Notes under the pieces: model-generated
Database searches by the model: none
The model's input: only the letters and a program-made list of their open reading frames with translations
Told to the model about the DNA's origin: nothing
Shown: piece after piece, positions 22,514 through 33,199 of the stretch
Layout of the letters: the number at the start of each line of letters is the position of its first letter
Numbering within the stretch: the stretch's first letter is position 1
Position numbers and translations under genes: made by a program
NCBI RefSeq assembly: GCF_002288925.2
Contig: NW_022098037.1
Location: forward strand, 9,120,492 to 9,184,491
Direction: 5' to 3'
DNA from: Delphinapterus leucas
Taxonomy: Eukaryota; Chordata; Mammalia; Artiodactyla; Monodontidae
Length of the DNA stretch: 64,000 nucleotides

Positions 22514-22993
22514 GGTGGTCGTCTGAGTAATGGCCCCCAAAGATGTCCAATCCTAATCTATGGAACCTGTAAATATGTTACCATAGAAGGTAACATATTT
22601 ACAGGTGTGACTGGGTTCAGGATTTTGAGATGGGAAGATTATTCTGATTATCTGGGTGGATTCAGTTTAATCACTAGGGTCCTTATTAAGAGGGAGACAT
22701 AAGAGTGAGAGTCAGAGAGAGAGATTGGAAGATGCCGTGCAATGGCTTTGAAGATGGAGGACAGGCTGCAAGCTAAAGAATGCAAGTGGCCTCCGGAAGC
22801 TAGAAGAAGGCAAGGAGACAGATTCTTCCCAGAGCCTCCGGAAGTGACACAGCCCTGATGATACCCTTGATTTTAGCCCACTGAGACTGCTTTTGGATTT
22901 CTGACCTCCAGAGCTGTACGATGACAAATCTGTGTTATTCTGAGCCACTAAGTTTGTGGAAATTTGTTACAGAAGCAATAGGAAACGAATACA
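22514..22993 (+). mobile_element. MLT1-type solo LTR with an 18-bp inverted repeat
   Basis: GGCCCCCAAAGATGTCCAAT, TTATCTGGGTGGATTCAGTT, TGGCCTCCGGAAGCTAGAAG, CCACTAAGTTTGTGGAAATT. Its first quarter contains a perfect hairpin (22565-22606) absent from the family layout I know. Confidence 0.88.
22565..22606. repeat. Perfect 18-bp inverted repeat
   Basis: ACCTGTAAATATGTTACC at 22565-22582, 6-base loop ATAGAA, then its exact reverse complement at 22589-22606. Confidence 0.97.
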
Positions 22994-23760
22994 TGTAGCA
23001 TCCCTTCTTGTAGCAGAATCCGTCTCAGCCCCTTGGGGTGGTTGCCTCTGGGGAGCCACCCTGCCTCCACCTTGCTTCTTTTGATGTGGGTGGGGCTGAC
23101 CCCACATCTGGCTCCCAGATGAACACGTTATCCAGGCCTGGCCAATGAGAATACCACACTCTCTGTCCCAGTGACAGGTGAGGGGATGAGCACGTGACCA
23201 CAGCTGGGCCCAGCAGAATGAAGCGCTGGACTCTTGCTGGGGCTGTTGGGAAGGAGGCAGGCAATTTCCACCGTGGGTGCAGAGCTGAAGCAGGTAAGCC
23301 TGGAGCAGGTGGCAGCCACCTGAGAATAAGGATGACACATAGGTGAGCAGAGCTCTGGAAAGAGACATTGTCCTCAAGACAGTGCTTGAAACCTTGAATC
23401 CAGTCATGCCTAAAGCCGGCTTTGCCCCTTGAAGGTCCCAATTACAGGAGCCAGTAAATGTCCCTTTTGGTTCACCCTAGTTGGAGTTGGATTTCTTTTT
23501 TTCTTTTTTTTTTTTTTTGCGGTACGCGGGCCTCTCATTGTTGTGGCCTCTCCCGTTGCGGAGCACAGGCTCCGGACGCGCAGGCTCAGCGGTCATGGCT
23601 CACGGGCCCAGCCGCTCTGCAGCATGTGGGATATTCCCAGACCGGGGCACGAACCTGTGTCCCCTGCATCGGCAGGCGGACTCTCAACCACTGCGCCACC
23701 AGGGAAGCCCTGGAGTTGGATTTCTGAACCCAAAAGTCGCTGGCTAATAGAGTTGCTTGG
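22994..23760. repeat. Old unclassified interspersed repeat, interrupted by a SINE
   Basis: GGCCTGGCCAATGAGAATAC, CACGTGACCACAGCTGGGCC and CCAGTAAATGTCCCTTTTGG belong to a common mammalian repeat I cannot name. Confidence 0.4.
23496..23710 (-). mobile_element. Young short-form CHR SINE
   Basis: GCGGTACGCGGGCCTCTCAT to CCACCAGGGAAGCCC. Perfect target duplication TGGAGTTGGATTTC at 23482-23495 and 23711-23724. Confidence 0.97.
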
Positions 23761-23954
23761 TCAGGGGTCACCTAAATGGTAGGTAGCATTGGATGACTGA
23801 TTTTGTTGAAGTTCAACACTATTGAGCGTAGCCTAGTACTACTCAAGAGGAGACGTGTTCTTGTCCAAATGGCACTGACCTTGCAATTAAAAGCAGTGAG
23901 AAGAGATGGATCCTTTCCGCCCAGAGAACGTTACCGCTGAGTATTACTACCTGA

Positions 23955-24140
23955 GTCCTTTTACTTAACAGATCCTAACAAACACTTAGGTATCTGGATA
24001 TTGCATTTCTCTGACTTTATCTCAGGTGGCTACTGAGACCCAGGGAAGGAGAATGACTTGCTTTAAGCCACATGATCGGCTGGTGGCCGACCTCGGATCA
24101 GAACTCCTGCCTCTGAGTCCCGGCACCGCGCTGTCTCTGA
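23955..24140 (-). repeat. MIR SINE
   Basis: ACTGAGACCCAGGGAAGGAG, AATGACTTGCTTTAAGCCAC, GATCAGAACTCCTGCCTCTG. Confidence 0.65.
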
Positions 24141-24609
24141 AGCATCTCATGTGAGCATAGTAACTCCCGCTCCCATGGCTCTGAAAATTCACACCCTGCT
24201 GTGTACAATTAGTCCTCGCTGCTCTCCCTTGCTGAGAAGCATTCTTAATTTCATTTTCAGAGCCCTGGGTTTGTCATTATCATAATGAGATTATTTCACA
24301 TCTTGAATATTAAAAGTTTGACTCCGCAAAATAAGGTTTGTGTTCCAAGGTGATTGTTGTTTACCAGCCCCCAACATTCAACCTGCTCTTTTTTGAGAAA
24401 CATCGCTTTGAGGTAAGTCGCCCCCCACCTCCCCCACTCTCAGTAGAGGTCATGTTCAAAAGGATCTCTGTTTGAGTTCCTAATATCGATGGCATTGCTC
24501 TGACTCATCTACAGGAACCTAGAATTATCAGCTTTCAATTCTAGAATCACCCCAGCATCTTAAAGTTTACGTAGTCCCATCTTTGCAATTCTTTGAATCA
24601 TAATTTTTT
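24141..24609. other. Unique intergenic sequence
   Basis: Nothing recognised. Confidence 0.4.
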
Positions 24610-25240
24610 CCTATAATTTAAAGATGTCCTTTTAGGGAGTTCCTTGGTGGCCTAGTGGTTAGGATTCTGGGCTTTCACTGCCACGGCCCAGGTTCAGTCC
24701 CGGGTCAGAGAACTGAGATCCTGCAAGCAGTGGCACAGCCAAAAAGAAAAACCAAACTAATTAAAAAATAAATAAAGGTGTCCTTTTAAAATTAAGACCA
24801 TTTTTTAGAGCAATTCAAGGTTCACAGCAAAACTGAGTGGAAAGTACAGATACGTCCCGTATACCTGCCCCCACTCATGCATCACGTCCCCATTATCCAC
24901 ACCCACACCAGAGCAGGACATTTGTCACCACTGACGAAGCTGCACTGATACATCATTATCACCCCAAGTCTGTAGTTTCCATTAGGGTTCGCTCTTGTTG
25001 TTGTACAGTCTATGGGTTTAGACAAATGTATAATGACATGTATCTCCCATTATGGTATCATACAGAGTATTTTCACTGCCCTAAAAAATCCTCTGTGCTC
25101 CCTCCCCCAACCCCTGGCGACCACTGATCATTTTACTGTTTCCATAGTTTTGCCAATTTCAGAACGTCATATAGTTGGAATCATACAGTGATTGACTTTT
25201 TTCACTTAGAAATATGCATCATTCCTTGCATTTTCCTGTG
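24610..25240 (-). mobile_element. L1M LINE 3' region, antisense, with a CHR SINE inside
   Basis: TAGAGCAATTCAAGGTTCAC, CATCATTATCACCCCAAGTC, CCCCAACCCCTGGCGACCAC, ATAGTTGGAATCATACAGTG. Confidence 0.75.
24635..24776 (+). mobile_element. Old short CHR SINE
   Basis: GGGAGTTCCTTGGTGGCCTA to an A-rich tail. Target duplication GATGTCCTTTTA (24623-24634) and GGTGTCCTTTTA (24777-24788). Confidence 0.92.
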
Positions 25241-25544
25241 GGGAAAGTAAGCTTTGGAAAGTCAAGTATGTATCACTCAGCGTTCTTGGTTAGAGGCAAC
25301 TACTCTGCTAGCTTAAGAGGATCGTGAACATTTTAAACGCTGTTCAGTAGCTCACAGAAATCCAGGAGGGTCAGAGAAACAGCTAGGTGCCCACTCAACT
25401 GCAAACAAGCCCCTCAGGGTTTGCTCCAGTAAAGCCATCCCTGTTGCTGTCTGTAGTGGGTTGTAGCGGATGACTGGTGGCCATCATACTTTATAGGTTA
25501 TAGGTAACCACACTCGGTGCCTCAGCCCCACTGCTGGGATAAAG
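25241..25544. other. Unclassified sequence
   Basis: Nothing recognised. Confidence 0.35.
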
Positions 25545-26010
25545 GACACCTGTACTCCCAAAGTGGTTGTTCCAGTTGCTTCAAGGAAAATGTATCATTT
25601 CACACAAACCTTTGCTACTTTGATACACTAAAATGGTGTTGTCTGTTTTGGTTTGCTTCGCTTAAATTATTGAAGTTGTAACTTTCCCCATGTTCTATTA
25701 TCCAGTTATATTTCCTGTCTGTCTATATGAAGAATTCCTTCCATGTTTTTTGTTCAAGTGTCTGTTGGGGTCTTGGTGGTGTTATTAGCTGCTCACATGA
25801 GCTTTTTATATATAATAGTTTCACCCTTCATTTTTCTTTCCTCCTTCCTTCCTTCCTCCCTCCCTCCCTTCCTCTCTCTTGCTCTCTCTTTTTCAATGAA
25901 TATTTCCATCACATTTTTACCTGCTGTTTACCTTTGTTCTTTTTCCTCTGACATACAGGAGTTTTATATTTTGGAAATGAATATTTAACAAGTATTTCTC
26001 AGGCTGCCCA
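25545..26010 (-). mobile_element. Probable L1M LINE fragment, antisense
   Basis: CCCAAAGTGGTTGTTCCAGT, GAAGTTGTAACTTTCCCCAT; a pyrimidine tract interrupts it. Confidence 0.5.
25840..25893. repeat. (CCTT)n-type pyrimidine tract
   Basis: TCCTTCCTTCCTCCCTCCCT and neighbours. Confidence 0.9.
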
Positions 26011-26609
26011 CATAACCCAAGAGATTGTTTGTTTTATGGAAAAACATCTCTAACTCTGAATATTTAGGTAATTCCTTTTTTTGTGTCCTGCCACCTCACG
26101 ACACTTTTGGGTCAGTAGGTTTGTAGAGAGCCCTTTCATCTCCAGAGAGGGTCATAAACAACTCTGAGAAGCATGGTTTTTCACTACACCCCAGGGCAAA
26201 AAAAAAAAAAAAAAGATGAAGGTGAATATTGTTTGAGCCAATCTTTTAGGCAGACTCATCTTATCCTCCCATCTAAACAACTGTTGAAGGGAGAGAGGAG
26301 AGGGGGGCAAGAGAGAATGTTAAACCCTGGTTTAAAAGTCACTGAGATTTGACCTGCACTAGGAAAGGCTCTGAAAGTGAGCATGTCTGTGAGTGGGAAG
26401 GCGAAAATCCAGATGACTAGTGGAAAAATCTCTCTGTTAACTCCTGATTGCCTGTCCCCCAACTCCTGTGTGCTTATATGATCTCTGTCCCCAAGCTCCT
26501 CAAAGGGTTGATCTTGATTAGGCATAACCTTGATGAGAAGTCTAGGCAAGGTGCTGTTCGATGTTTGAAGAGCGGATAGACGTGGTTGATTCACTCTGAA
26601 GCATGGCTC
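26011..26609. other. Unique intergenic sequence
   Basis: Nothing recognised apart from an A-run at about 26200. Confidence 0.4.
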
Positions 26610-26830
26610 TTGGTGCCACATAACTGTGGTTCAAATCCCACCTCCCACCCGCACATAACAGCTGTGCAAATGTGAGCAAGTCCCTTAATCTTTCTGAGGC
26701 TCAGTTTTGTCATCTGTGTAATGGGATGCTCACACTGTCCTTGTGTGACTGAGATGAGGGTTAATGGTGGTGGGTGTCACGTGTTAGCAGTGTCTGGCCC
26801 GAGGCAGATAGCAACAGGAGCCCATTGTAA
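26610..26830 (+). repeat. MIR SINE, nearly full length
   Basis: TGGTTCAAATCCCACCTCCC, GTGAGCAAGTCCCTTAATCT, CTCAGTTTTGTCATCTGTGT. Confidence 0.85.
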
Positions 26831-27119
26831 CGTATCAGGAAATTAACTGGCAGTTCTCGAGGGTCATCTGCTATGTGTCCAGCATTGCAACAGGTCTGTG
26901 GCAACAGGTCCCAATGTCCCCCTCCCTGAGCTTATGCAGTGTGTCCCAGGAGATGGGGCATAGCTCACCAAATGACTCACACCTGTACGACAGTGTAGAC
27001 ATGCTAAATTATAGAGGAGGGGTCTAACTCTTACAAGCAGGAAGAGATCTCTGTAAGCTGAAGTAAGTAGGGAAAGCATCATGGAGGAGGTAGGGGTTTA
27101 CCTGGGTTTTGGTGATTTA

Positions 27120-27900
27120 AGAAACATATTCTCCTTTTTTTAGACAGAGTATTTTTCCCTCTGAAAATGAAAATAGCTGTACAGTTTTCCTTTTTAAAAA
27201 GAATATGTACTCTTTAAAAAATAGTTAGAGAATATAGTAAATCAATTAAAAAAACTCAATACCCAGGAATACCTACTATTAATACTTTGCTGTATAATAT
27301 GTATATTTGTATATAAATAAATTTATATTTGTTTATCTAAAAACAAGAGCATATATACACACTGTGTTTTAACATCTTTAATTGATTTAGTCATTTTCCT
27401 TTTTAGTGGCTGTAGAGTATTTCATCATATGGAGGTTTTACAATTCGTTTAATCAAACCCTAATTATTAGACACTTAGGTGATTTTAGCACAGCTAAGTA
27501 CATGAATGCTCTGGATCTCTTAGTGGTTTTAGTCTAATTATTGCCGGATTACTTTTCAGAAATGTTATAAAAGTTATATCAATTTAAAAATCACTTCCAC
27601 CAGGCTTCCCTGGTGGCGCAGTGGTTGAGAGTCCGCCTGCCGATGCAGGGGACACAGGTTCATGCCCCGGTCCGGGAAGATCCCACATGCCGCGGAGCGG
27701 CTGGGCCCGTGAGCCATGGCCACTGAGCCTGCACGTCCGGAGCCTGTGCTCCGCAACGGGAGAGGCCACAACAGTGAGAGGCCCGTCTTCCGTAAAAAAA
27801 GAAAAAAAAAAAATCACTTCCGCCATCAGTGTATATGGCTTCTCTTTTCTCCATACCCTTCCCAGCACTGGTTATCGTCAATATTTTATAATCTTCGGCA
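27120..27900 (-). mobile_element. Old L1M LINE fragment, antisense, with a CHR SINE inside
   Basis: TAGTGGCTGTAGAGTATTTC, TCATCATATGGAGGTTTTAC, continuing after the SINE with CCATCAGTGTATATGGCTTC. Confidence 0.55.
27603..27811 (+). mobile_element. Young short-form CHR SINE
   Basis: GGCTTCCCTGGTGGCGCAGT to an A-rich tail; target duplication AAAAATCACTTCCACCA/AAAAATCACTTCCGCCA. Confidence 0.96.
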
Positions 27901-28334
27901 GGCTGCTAGGTAAAAATGATATCATTCATTTAATACATATTTCTACACTGCCTATTGTCTACACTGTCATGTTAGACATGATACAGGGATGGTCCCAGTG
28001 GTCCCAGAGCTCAGAGACCACTGGAAATAGACACGTTGAATAAGTGCCCAGTGAGGTTTTTCAGTGATGTAACCTCATGTCTAACAGTGGACCAAGGAGG
28101 TGGCTGTTTTTTTTTTTTGCCTCTGTTAACTCATGGAAGGACACAGATGGTAGGGAGACAGTACAGGACATCCCAAGGGATTCAGGGGAGAAAGATGAAC
28201 TCAATCATGCTTTTCTACAACATTCTTGGAGTCCTATTATTAATGTCTTGAGGACTGCACCATGCCTATGGGGATTTATATCCTGAGGTGGCATACTTTA
28301 ATTGTGCAACATGGGATAAAATAATAATAATATA

Positions 28335-29428
28335 AAACGGTGCTGGAACAACTGGATATCTGTATATAAAAAAAAAGACCCCCATGTTTACCTCATACCG
28401 TACACCAAAATTCACTCAAAATGGATCAAAGACCTAAACCTAAGTGCCAAAAGTATGACACTTTCTTCAAGAAGCCACAAGAAAGAAATCTTTGTGGCAC
28501 TGAGTTAGGCCAAGATTTCTTTAACAGAACGCAGAAAACATGAACCATCAAAGAAACAATTAATAAAATGGACTGCGTCAGTTTTCAAAACTTTTGCTCT
28601 TCAAAAGGCAGTTAAGAAAAACAAAAAGGCAAGCAGACTGAGAAAAAAAAATATAAAAACATATATCTGAAGAAAGGCTGGTATCCAGAATACATAAAGA
28701 ATTTAATAGTATTACAACTAATGAAAAAAAAAAAGAAATAACTCAATGAAAGAAAAACAGCACAAGATTTTTTTTTTTTTTTTTTGCGGTACGCGGGCCT
28801 CTCACTGTTGTGGCCTCTCCCGTTGCGGAGCACAGGCTCCGGACACGCAGGCTCAGCGGCCATGGCTCACGGGCCCAGCCGCTCCGCGGTACGTGGGATC
28901 TTCCCGGACCGGGGCACAAACCCGTGTCCCCTGCATCGGCAGGTGGACTCTCAACCACTGCGCCACCAGGGAAGCCCCAGCACAAGATTTGATCAGATAT
29001 TTCAGAAAGGACAATTTCTGAATGATCAAGAAATGCATGAAAAGATGCTCAACATCACTAATCATCAGGGAAATGTAATTAAGATTACAATGAGATATTA
29101 CTGCACACTCAGTAGAATGGCTAAAATCAAAAAGACCAACAACACTAAGTTCTGACAAGGATGTGGGACTCTCCTACTTGGCTGGTGGGAATGCAAAAGG
29201 GTACAGTCACTTTGAAGAAGACACAGTCTCATAGAGTGTCTTAGGTAATTGCCCAAGATAAATGAAAACATTTGTTCATACAAAGACTTATATGCAAATA
29301 TTCATTGCAGCATCATGATTAGAAACATCATTTCCAACATCAAAACTGGAAACAGTGCAAATGTCCATCAACCAATGGATAGATAAATTGTAGGAAATTG
29401 ATTATCATGGAATACTGCTCAGCATTAT
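28335..29428 (+). mobile_element. L1 LINE, sense, ORF2 end and 3' UTR, with a CHR SINE inside
   Basis: GGTGCTGGAACAACTGGATA, CAAAATGGATCAAAGACCTA, TTTGCTCTTCAAAAGGCAGT, CATCACTAATCATCAGGGAA, GCAAATGTCCATCAACCAAT. ORF2 is broken by many stops. Confidence 0.88.
28771..28977 (-). mobile_element. Young short-form CHR SINE inside L1
   Basis: Perfect target duplication CAGCACAAGATTT at 28758-28770 and 28978-28990. Confidence 0.97.
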
Positions 29429-29689
29429 CTCTTCCAGAGTTTTAAATTTTTCCCCAAGAATGTCTTTATTAAATCCCTCAGGCAAGGTAGCACAAAGCCT
29501 GCTTGAAATGGAGGAGCGAAGAAGTAAAGAATACCAGAAGAAGCACAAATGAATATTTCAATAAATTACCATGCCGTTAATGTCAAAGGGTGCTTAAGAA
29601 ATGCTCCTGTTGTCACTGAGGAGGGGCACAAGGAGGGACTAGCAGAGGTGAAAAGGGGAAGAAAAAACAGTGAAGGCACCCAACAGTCA

Positions 29690-29840
29690 CTGAGTGCCAT
29701 GTCATCCTCTTCGGTGTTCTGTCCTTTGAGGCAGCTGCCTTCATTTTATAGGTGGAGAAGGTAGGGCTCAGAGGGGTGAAGTGACCTGCCGCAGGTCACA
29801 CAGGTCCACCTGGTCTGTCTGAGCCCTCAGCCTAACTGGC
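29690..29840 (-). repeat. MIR SINE
   Basis: TTCATTTTATAGGTGGAGAA, GGGCTCAGAGGGGTGAAGTG, GCAGGTCACACAGGTCCACC. Confidence 0.75.
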
Positions 29841-29869
29841 AGTCTGGGAGGAGAAGAGAGGGGACCCTG

Positions 29870-30055
29870 GATCCACCACTGCTGCCTGGCTTCTGGCTTT
29901 TAGACCTTGGATCTGCCAGCAACAGCCCCGTGACCCTGGGTATGTCATCTTTCTCTGCCTCAGTTTTCTCCTCTGTAAATGAGGATAAGAATGGCCCCCA
30001 CCTGGAGGCTTGTGGTGAAGGGAAATGCATGAAGTACTTTAGACACCATGTGAAC
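29870..30055 (+). repeat. MIR SINE
   Basis: CTCTGCCTCAGTTTTCTCCT then CTGTAAATGAGGATAAGAAT. Convergent with the MIR just upstream. Confidence 0.75.
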
Positions 30056-30426
30056 GATGGCTCCCTCTGTGACCATGCTGGAACAGGGGTGCAGGGAGGG
30101 CAGGGGTGTGGGCGAGACCATCTGACTGGGGCTGGAGGGCTTTGGGTCATCTGGATGGGAGTTTGGGTGGTGACCAGGGACCCCCCCAGTTAAGAAATCC
30201 TGGAGAGGGATGGGAAGTTTGGGGAGCTGATTTCTGGGCTGCGCGTGGAGATGGGGAGGGTGCTTGAGGCCACCTAGAGGGCAGTTGGAGGGGGCTTGGG
30301 GTAGTGCCCAAGGGTCCGAGGGTCTGACAGACCTCTTTCCTCAGTAAGGGAGGGAGAGGAGTCTCTTGGGCCTGAACTGGGTGGAAGGGCAAAGGCAGCA
30401 TCAGAAAGTGAAACAGAATAATAGCA
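30056..30426. other. Unique intergenic sequence
   Basis: Nothing recognised. Confidence 0.4.
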
Positions 30427-30530
30427 CCTCTTTCTTCCCTCCTTCCTCTCCTCCCTCCCCTATTTTCTTCCCTCCCTCTCTCCTTTCCTCCCTCTTTCTC
30501 TATCGCTTCTTCTGTCCTTTCTTTCGTCCC
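30427..30530. repeat. Polypyrimidine tract
   Basis: About 100 bases almost entirely C and T on the + strand. Confidence 0.92.
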
Positions 30531-30599
30531 GCCTTGTTCTGAAAGGCCAGGGAAGAAGAGCCTCACTCAGAGCCATGTCATGAGTAACCCACTTGTGTC

Positions 30600-31323
30600 C
30601 TTGTGGTTTACCTACCTGAAAAAGAGTTGTACCCTAAGATCTCCACATGCTGTGGGCACATGGTTTCTGATTCAACTCCACAAATATTTACTGTGCTCTG
30701 GTTAACTGAGTGTACTTTGTGCTGGAGGTGCCAGAGAGATGCAAACAGGCAAAGCCCATCCTGGGAGGAGCCAGTCTGGGGTCCCTGGCTGACGTTGGCC
30801 CAAGACATGCCCCCACTTCCCCAAGGATGCAAAAGAGCTCTCTGTCTACCAGTGCCCCAGGCCCACATCTCTCTCCAACAAAGTGCAGCAACTGGCGCCA
30901 GTTCTGCAAGATCTGAACAAGACAGTACATTGAAGGCATCACCTACAGGAACGAGGTGGAGCTCAGCCTGCAGGTATTGGCGGGCTTGGCAAATATCTGT
31001 CAGTTCGCTGCTGATGGCAGACACAAGGCGGAATTCTGATTTTGCATCTGTTTCTTCCTCTTCTCTGAGTTTTCCAAGATCATCCACACACATAGAACTT
31101 TCTCCTCAACACCGTGTTCAGGGGCCACGCCAGGTTTTGAAATAGACCCCAGATTCATTTGTATGTTGTTTCACCTGGAGAGTAAGATTCATGCCTCACA
31201 ATCAACCAAGGTTTAGCCAGGCCCCACGATGAGCCCGGTGTTGATATGCAGAAACTCTTGGGGTAAAAGGGAATTTAGAAAAATGAAGAAAAATAAGGTC
31301 TGAGGAGGGATGAATGGTTGCAG
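30600..31323. other. Unclassified sequence with long opposing reading frames
   Basis: 30670-30800 resembles the old mammal-wide repeat seen at 20185. A 180-codon frame on + and a 161-codon frame on - overlap here; neither matches a protein I know. Confidence 0.35.
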
Positions 31324-31339
31324 CCAGGAAGACTATTTC

Positions 31340-31957
31340 TTTTCTTTTTTTTTTAAAATATAAATGTATTTATTTATTTATTTATTTTTGGCTGTGTTGG
31401 GTCTTCGTTGCTGCACGCGAGCTTTCTCTAGATGTGGTGAGCAGGGGCTACTCTTTGTTGTGGTGCGTGGGCTTCTCATTGCGGTGGCTTCTCTTGTTGC
31501 GGAGCATGGGCTCTAGGGTGCATGGGCTTCAGTAGCTGTGGCTTGCGGGCTCTAGAGCCTCAGGCTCAGTAGTTGTAGCACACGGGCTTAGTTGCTCTGT
31601 GGCACGTGGGATCTTCTGGGACCAGGGCTCGAACCTGTGTGCCCTGCATTGTCAGGCGGATTTTTTAAAAAAATTAATTAATTAATTAATTAATTTTTGG
31701 CTGTGTTGGGTCTTTGTTTCTGTGCGAGGGCTTTCTCTAGTTGCGGCGAGCGGGGGCCACTCTTCATGGTGATGCACAGGCCTTTCACTGTCACGGCCTC
31801 TTGTTGCGGAGCACAGGGTCCAGACTCACAGGCTCAGTAGTTGTGGCTCACGGGCCTAGTTGCTCTGCGGCATGTGGGATCTTCCCAGACCAGGGACTGA
31901 ACCCGTGTCCCCTGCATTGGCAGGCAGATTCTCAACCACTGCGCCACCAGGGAAGCC
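31340..31957 (-). mobile_element. Two CHR SINE monomers within one target duplication
   Basis: Monomer 1 (31340-31660) is a long form that stops at GTCAGGCGGA, lacking its tRNA-proximal 5' end. Monomer 2 (31661-31957) starts with its own T-rich tail and ends AGGGAAGCC. The outer duplication CCAGGAAGACTATTTC is perfect at 31324-31339 and 31958-31973. Confidence 0.92.
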
Positions 31958-31984
31958 CCAGGAAGACTATTTCCCAAATGCTTT

Positions 31985-32330
31985 GGGCTCTCTGACTTCC
32001 TGGCCTGGATGGGATGTGGAGCAGTGGGTGAGAAGTTCTGGTTGATATGTGGCGAGCAGAAGTGACACGTGCTCCTTCTAGGTTGGATCACTGAATTGTT
32101 GGGGTCAGACCTGCGAGAGACCCTCTTTCCTCAGGCATTGCAACTGGCCAAGTTCTAGGTGGGGGCTGCTTCGGCCTCATCCTGTACGTGGTATTCCACA
32201 TGTTCAGCCCCTCTGCTGACCCATGGCAGACATGTGGTGGAGCGAGACCTAAGCCCTGGTTGTTTTAAGCCACTGAAGTTAGGGCTTGTTTGTTATTGCA
32301 GCGTAACCGCACCTGCCCTGACTGCTACAC
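31985..32330 (+). mobile_element. Probable MLT1-type LTR
   Basis: 3' end readable: GGTTGTTTTAAGCCACTGAA, GTTTGTTATTGCAGCGTAAC. Confidence 0.55.
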
Positions 32331-32704
32331 TTGGAAAACAAAAAACTTGATTTGAGAGGCAGCCTTCCACTGACCTCTCTTCAAAATTCAGAACATCAAA
32401 TCTCCTTTCTCCTCTGTCTTATCAGTCAACACTGTCCTTTATCTGGTTGATATTTATCATGTAGCATGCATAAAAGATACAACAAGTTTTGTTAGGATAA
32501 AAATGGAAAGAAAGCAATGACTGTACTTGTGGTTGGGAAGTTTATTACTGTGTGATGAGGAGACAAGAAATAGAACTTTTCTCTTACCCCTAGGGGCACA
32601 GAACAACAGAATTGCAGACCACTAGCACTGACCATGACCATAGATTTTAGAGGGGATCTAATTTAACTTCCTAGCCCGAGAAGGCATCACCTCTCCATCT
32701 CAGA
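32331..32704. other. Unique intergenic sequence
   Basis: Nothing recognised. Confidence 0.4.
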
Positions 32705-32900
32705 TTTATTTTTACCTACCAGGTGTCAGTCGCTCTGCCGAGCACTAGAGAGAAACAGAGATGAATAAAACTCAACTTAGTAGGTACAGTGACCCAGGAG
32801 GGGTTCGGACCTAGTGCTATGAACACAGAGGAGGAAAGAGGCCACTTCAGGTGAGAAATCAGGGAAGGCTTCTTGGAAGAGGTGGTAGTTCACCTGTCAG
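32705..32900 (+). repeat. Old mammal-wide repeat fragment
   Basis: CTACCAGGTGTCAGTCGCTC, AGGGAAGGCTTCTTGGAAGA; same unnamed family as 45145. Confidence 0.45.
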
Positions 32901-33199
32901 AACCTTATCCCTCACTGTATGTTTGGGCCCATTCCTGACTGTGAGAATGCAGAAATGTATGCTGGGCATGTTTCACCATCCTTCCTCACCAGGTGGGCCA
33001 ACTCAACTCATCATGACCCACCAGGGATTAGGCTTCTGACCTCTCCCTTGGCCCTGAGACTTCCCAGACTGCCTTATGTGTGTCCAGGCTTTTGTACAGG
33101 TACAGTGTGGTCTCTGCCTTGGCAGGCAAGGGACCAGTTGGGTGACCTGGGAGCAAATCCCAGCCTGCTCTATAAAACTAGGAGTTAAAGGAGAGCCTG

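Noticed and set aside
23496..23710. tRNA-like A and B boxes in CHR SINEs as tRNA genes
   Set aside because: They are SINE heads with poly-A tails and target duplications; no complete cloverleaf.
28335..29428. Functional L1 ORF2
   Set aside because: Only the 3' part is present, with many stops and a SINE insertion.
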